Assembly: GCF_018336155.1 (NCBI RefSeq)
Contig: NZ_JAGYHF010000001.1
Coordinates: 558,001-622,000, forward strand
Source of the DNA: Pseudomonas rustica
GTDB taxonomy: Bacteria; Pseudomonadota; Gammaproteobacteria; Pseudomonadales; Pseudomonadaceae
Length of the DNA stretch: 64,000 bases
Direction: 5' to 3'
A program made the translations under genes and the position numbers. Shown here in pieces: positions 60,805 to 64,000 of this stretch. Every line of letters starts with the position of its first letter. Position 1 is the first letter of the stretch. The notes beneath the pieces are model-generated. The model saw only the letters and a list, made by a program, of their open reading frames with translations. It searched no databases and was not told the origin of the DNA.

Positions 60805-61802
60805 GTGAACAGACCGAGCCCGGCAGCGCCAGCCACGCCGCCCAGCAACGCCAGCGCGCCAGCCAACTGGCGCAAGCGGTTCGCAGCGAATTGCAGAAAG
60901 CTTTGATTGGCCAGAATCAGGTAATCGACGACGTGCTGACCGCGCTGATCGCCGGTGGTCACGTGCTGCTCGAAGGTGTGCCGGGGCTGGGTAAAACCTT
61001 GCTGGTGCGCGCATTGGCGCGCTGCTTCGGTGGCGAGTTCGCGCGTATCCAGTTCACCCCGGATCTGATGCCCAGCGACGTCACCGGTCATGCCGTCTAT
61101 GACCTGCAAACCGAGCAGTTCAAATTGCGCAAAGGCCCGCTGTTCACCAATTTGCTGCTGGCCGACGAGATCAACCGCGCCCCGGCGAAAACCCAGGCGG
61201 CGCTGCTCGAAGCGATGCAAGAAAGGCAAGTCACCCTCGAAGGCCGCGCCCTGCCCATCGCTCAGCCGTTCATGGTGCTGGCCACGCAAAACCCGATTGA
61301 ACAGGAAGGCACTTACCCGCTGCCCGAAGCCGAACTCGACCGCTTCATGCTCAAGGTGCGCATGGATTACCCCGACGCCGATCAGGAGTTGAACATGGTG
61401 CGTCAGGTCAGTCGCTCGACCCGCGCCGACATGCTTGATGTGCAACCGTTGCGCACCGTGCTGCAAGCCAAGGACGTGCAAGCGCTGCAACGCATTGCCA
61501 GTGATTTGCCGCTGGACGATCAAGTCCTCGATTACGCCGTACGACTGGCGCGCAGCACGCGCAGTTGGCCGGGGCTGACCCTCGGCGCCGGGCCTCGCGC
61601 CTCGATTGCCCTGGTGCGCTGCGCCCGCGCCCGCGCCCTGTTGCGCGGCGGCGAATTCGTCATCCCCGACGACATCAAAGGCTGCGCGCTGGCCGTGCTG
61701 CGCCACCGGGTACGCATCGCCCCGGAACTGGACATCGAAGGCCTGCAAGTCGATCAGGTATTGCAGCAACTGCTCGACCAGATCCCGGCGCCGCGCCTGT
61801 GA
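60801..61802 (+). CDS. MoxR family AAA+ ATPase
   Basis: A 333-residue chaperone-like ATPase. Walker A GVPGLGKT at 59-66, Walker B LLLADEINRAP about residue 115-125, and sensor/arginine residues in EQEGTYPLPEAELDRF. MoxR proteins help assemble or activate complexes, often with von Willebrand A partners. Here the partner candidate is the DUF58 protein (next gene). Its ATG overlaps the DUF4350 stop by four bases. A REP pair follows before the DUF58 gene. Confidence 0.93.
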   Translation: MSEQTEPGSASHAAQQRQRASQLAQAVRSELQKALIGQNQVIDDVLTALIAGGHVLLEGVPGLGKTLLVRALARCFGGEFARIQFTPDLMPSDVTGHAVYDLQTEQFKLRKGPLFTNLLLADEINRAPAKTQAALLEAMQERQVTLEGRALPIAQPFMVLATQNPIEQEGTYPLPEAELDRFMLKVRMDYPDADQELNMVRQVSRSTRADMLDVQPLRTVLQAKDVQALQRIASDLPLDDQVLDYAVRLARSTRSWPGLTLGAGPRASIALVRCARARALLRGGEFVIPDDIKGCALAVLRHRVRIAPELDIEGLQVDQVLQQLLDQIPAPRL

Positions 61803-61818
61803 AATCCGTTTTGGGCAG

Positions 61819-61887
61819 AAAAGATCGCAGCCTCCGGCAGCTCCTACACATCACTCATGCAGGAGCTGCCGAAGGCTGCGATCTTTT
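61819..61887. repeat. Inverted REP pair inside the MoxR-DUF58 operon
   Basis: AAGATCGCAGCCTCCGGCAG then CTCCTACA, an 11-base loop, and GGAGCTGCCGAAGGCTGCGA then TCTTTT. It sits in the 109-base gap between moxR and the DUF58 gene, which otherwise would likely overlap like the rest. Confidence 0.9.
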
Positions 61888-61911
61888 CAACAGACAGCCC
61901 GGTGCCAAGCC

Positions 61912-63243
61912 ATGAAACCATCAAAACTCTTACTAATCTGGCTAACACTGCTCATGGCCATCGGCATCGCCCTGGGCACCTTGCAGGCACTGCAAATCGC
62001 CCTCCCGCCAAGCCTGCCGGCGATCACCTGGGGCTTGCTCCTCGCCCTGCTGGCCCTGGCCGCCATCGATGCCCTGCGCCTCAAACGCCTGCCCGCCATC
62101 CGCGTCAAACGGCACATGCCCGGCAGCCTCGCACTTGGTCGCTGGAGCGAAATCCGCCTGGACGTTGAACACCCCTTCAGCGAGCCACTGCACCTGCACA
62201 TCTTCGATCATGTCCCGGAAGGCTTGAGCTTCGAAAACCTGCCGCTCAGCGTCGAACTGCAGCCCGGCAAAATCAGCCAAGTCGGCTACCGCCTGCGCCC
62301 CCTCCAGCGCGGTCATTTCAGCTTTGAACGCTGCGAAATCAACCTGCCCAGCCCGCTGGGTTTATGGACAGGCAAACGCCTGCTCGACGTCACCGATCAC
62401 ACCCGCGTCTACCCGGACTTCGCCCGCCTCTACGGCGGTGAACTGCTGGCCGTGGACAACTGGCTCAGTCAGCTCGGCGTGCGGCAAAAGCAGCGCCGTG
62501 GTCAGGGTCTGGAATTTCATCAACTGCGCGAATTTCGCGAAGGCGACAGCCTGCGCCAGATCGACTGGAAAGCCACCGCCCGCCAGCGCACACCGATTGC
62601 CCGTGAATATCAGGACGAACGCGATCAGCAGATCATCTTCATGCTCGATTGTGGCCGCCGCATGCGTAGCCAGGACGACGAACTCTCGCACTTCGACCAT
62701 GCGCTGAATGCTTGTTTACTGCTCAGCTACGTGGCCCTGCGTCAGGGCGATGCGGTGGGTTTGTGTACCCTGGCCAATGCCCAGCCGCATTACCTCGCAC
62801 CGGTTAAAGGTGCGGGTCAGCTCAATATCGTTCTCAACAGTGTCTACGACCTGCAAAGCACTCAGCGCACGGCGGACTATCAAGCGGCCGTCAGCCAACT
62901 GCTGTCGCGGCAAAAGCGTCGGGCGCTGGTGATACTGGTCACCAACCTGCGCGATGACGACGACGAGGAACTGCTCACCGCCGTCAAACGCTTGAGCCAG
63001 CAGCATCGAGTGTTGGTGGCGAGCCTGCGTGAAGGCGTACTTGATCAAGTGCCGCAGAGCACCGTTCAGACACTGGATGAAGCGTTGACCTATTGCGGCA
63101 CCGTGGACTATCTGAATGCGCGCAATGAATGCCATGAAAGGTTGACCGCACATGGCGTTCATACGCTGGATGTGCGGCCACAGTCGTTAGGGACTGAGTT
63201 GGTGACGCGTTACTTGAGCTGGAAGAAGGCTGGTACGTTTTGA
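61912..63243 (+). CDS. DUF58 domain protein
   Basis: A 443-residue protein. Two N-terminal membrane helices (about 5-24 and 33-50) are followed by a beta-rich part, and then the DUF58 motif EFREGDSLRQIDWKATARQ near residue 207-226. A von Willebrand A-like domain comes after it (FMLDCGRRMRSQDDELSHFD around 243, LVTNLRDDDDEEL near 345), though the metal-site Asp and Ser residues are imperfect. It is the last gene of the six-gene unit. ATG 61912 is chosen because the membrane helix starts there; an overlap frame to 61606 is moxR antiphase. Confidence 0.9.
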   Translation: MKPSKLLLIWLTLLMAIGIALGTLQALQIALPPSLPAITWGLLLALLALAAIDALRLKRLPAIRVKRHMPGSLALGRWSEIRLDVEHPFSEPLHLHIFDHVPEGLSFENLPLSVELQPGKISQVGYRLRPLQRGHFSFERCEINLPSPLGLWTGKRLLDVTDHTRVYPDFARLYGGELLAVDNWLSQLGVRQKQRRGQGLEFHQLREFREGDSLRQIDWKATARQRTPIAREYQDERDQQIIFMLDCGRRMRSQDDELSHFDHALNACLLLSYVALRQGDAVGLCTLANAQPHYLAPVKGAGQLNIVLNSVYDLQSTQRTADYQAAVSQLLSRQKRRALVILVTNLRDDDDEELLTAVKRLSQQHRVLVASLREGVLDQVPQSTVQTLDEALTYCGTVDYLNARNECHERLTAHGVHTLDVRPQSLGTELVTRYLSWKKAGTF

Positions 63244-63386
63244 AGGTGGTTTATTCCCACGCAGCATTTTCAACGGACTACTGATCCGATCTACAGCCTG
63301 TTCAATAGAAAGACGTAAACAATTTTCAAAGCGCTGCACCCGAAAACCGTTGCTATGCTTGTCTTTTCTCGAACGGAGTCGAACCA

Positions 63387-63596
63387 ATGCCAGATGAATA
63401 TTCGCTGTCTGATTTATTGGAAAGGATGTATCAGAATCAATTGGGTCTAGAGGCCGCCATCATGGAATTGACGCTGCACGCAGAGAAGGAGGGTTTAAAT
63501 GAGGTTGGTGAAAACATCCGAGGTGCACTGAGTATAATTGGTGAAAATGCCGGCTACATTAAACAGGGCTTCGCCAAACTCAGAGTAAAAAAATGA
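63387..63596 (+). CDS. Small hypothetical protein, 69 residues
   Basis: Begins MPDEYSLSDLLERMYQNQLG and ends with AKLRVKK; helical throughout, with no membrane segment. GGAG lies 11 bases before the start. I recall similar short proteins in other pseudomonads near small DUF6124/DUF3077-type genes, but cannot name a family. It is preceded by about 140 bases that hold only a weak promoter-like part. Function unknown. Confidence 0.6.
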   Translation: MPDEYSLSDLLERMYQNQLGLEAAIMELTLHAEKEGLNEVGENIRGALSIIGENAGYIKQGFAKLRVKK

Positions 63597-64000
63597 CAAC
63601 GCTTATTGCAACAGAAGCATGAAAGGTTTTTAAAATCACTCAAGTCACACCCAAACAAGACCTGCCACTAATAATTTAATACCAAGTAGCTACACAGCTA
63701 CTTGGCACCCTCCCTAAAACTTCCGAACTGATTTAAAAAAGCATAGCTCTCCATGATTCGGAGCATGTCTTGCCGGGGGATTCGGACTACAACGCTTGGC
63801 GCCGTTCCCTACACTCCCATCAGAACTGACTGACTTACACGCTAGGTGCCGCCCATTAAATTGATGCATGTCGCTGACGACCAGCGATCGGGTTTAGTCG
63901 CCCGGTGGATTAACAAGGTGCATCACATCATCTCGTAGGGTTTTCATACCCGCACTTGATGGTGGCTATGTGCAGGGCGCCCTAGGGCGCGCCGGAAAAG
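63597..64000. other. Non-coding right end of the window
   Basis: No supported gene in these 404 bases. Positions 63693-63716 hold CCAAGTAGCTA-CA-CAGCTACTTGG-like inverted repeat, probably the terminator-type hairpin of the gene above though the T run is poor. The rest (63800-64000) contains GCGATCGGGTTTAGTCGCCC and GGTGGCTATGTGCAGGGCGC. These resemble a recurring leader that I recall before small genes or in prophage-associated regions of pseudomonads. The next gene lies outside the window. Confidence 0.4.

Noticed and set aside
63626..63682. Short open frame (VFKITQVTPKQDLPLII) as a remnant of a DUF6124-type gene
   Set aside because: Only 17 residues, no start codon in frame, and similarity rests on memory of a few N-terminal residues.

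Overview
The window is chromosomal DNA of a fluorescent Pseudomonas, most likely the P. fluorescens group. Three things point there. First, gene content and order match Pseudomonas cores, namely the arc operon, the gcvH2-gcvP2-sdaA-gcvT2 operon beside its sigma-54 regulator, the aspS-yebC-ruvCAB-tol-pal-queEC-tRNA-Lys run, the dps/cold-shock/slyX/oprD block, secA-dciA, and mvaT-sbcB. Second, intergenic gaps carry many inverted repeats of the REP/REPIN kind typical of that group. Third, an MvaT-type H-NS protein is encoded. Identification is from memory of protein families and synteny, not from a search.

Layout: 1-5030 is arginine fermentation (arcD cut by the window edge, arcA, arcB, arcC) plus a DUF5064 gene. 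5263-13457 is glycine and serine breakdown. A GcsR-like enhancer-binding protein is followed by a regulatory region with three 18-bp boxes, an IHF site and a -24/-12 promoter, then gcvH, gcvP, sdaA and gcvT. glyA2, which I recall in the P. aeruginosa operon, is absent. 13861-15801 holds a cold-shock gene, an RDD gene and nadA. 16073-28702 is one long minus-strand run: tRNA-Lys, queC, queE, the complete tol-pal cluster, ruvB, ruvA, ruvC, yebC, aspS and an FmdB-type zinc ribbon.

28836-34739 holds a ribbon-helix-helix gene, dps, a membrane-anchored cold-shock-domain gene, slyX, a HIT gene, an oprD-type porin behind a long empty leader, and an MscS channel. 34921-45918 holds yajQ, a ketopantoate-reductase-like gene, an orphan histidine kinase, a PduO-type adenosyltransferase, a Nudix/ThiE fusion, a GST, argJ, secA and dciA. 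46030-49593 holds a HerA-like ATPase and an amino-acid-type chemoreceptor. 49952-52825 is a tightly overlapping operon of glycosyltransferase, deacetylase and flippase-like membrane protein. 52880-56230 holds a 57-residue protein, purU, mvaT and sbcB.

56411-63243 is a six-gene operon (RDD, SpoIIM, DUF4129, DUF4350, MoxR, DUF58). It probably builds a membrane machine whose role is not established. A small unknown gene and a long non-coding tail end the window. The two most system-like regions without a settled function are 49952-52825 and 56411-63243. I saw no CRISPR array, transposase, integrase, rRNA or known defence system.
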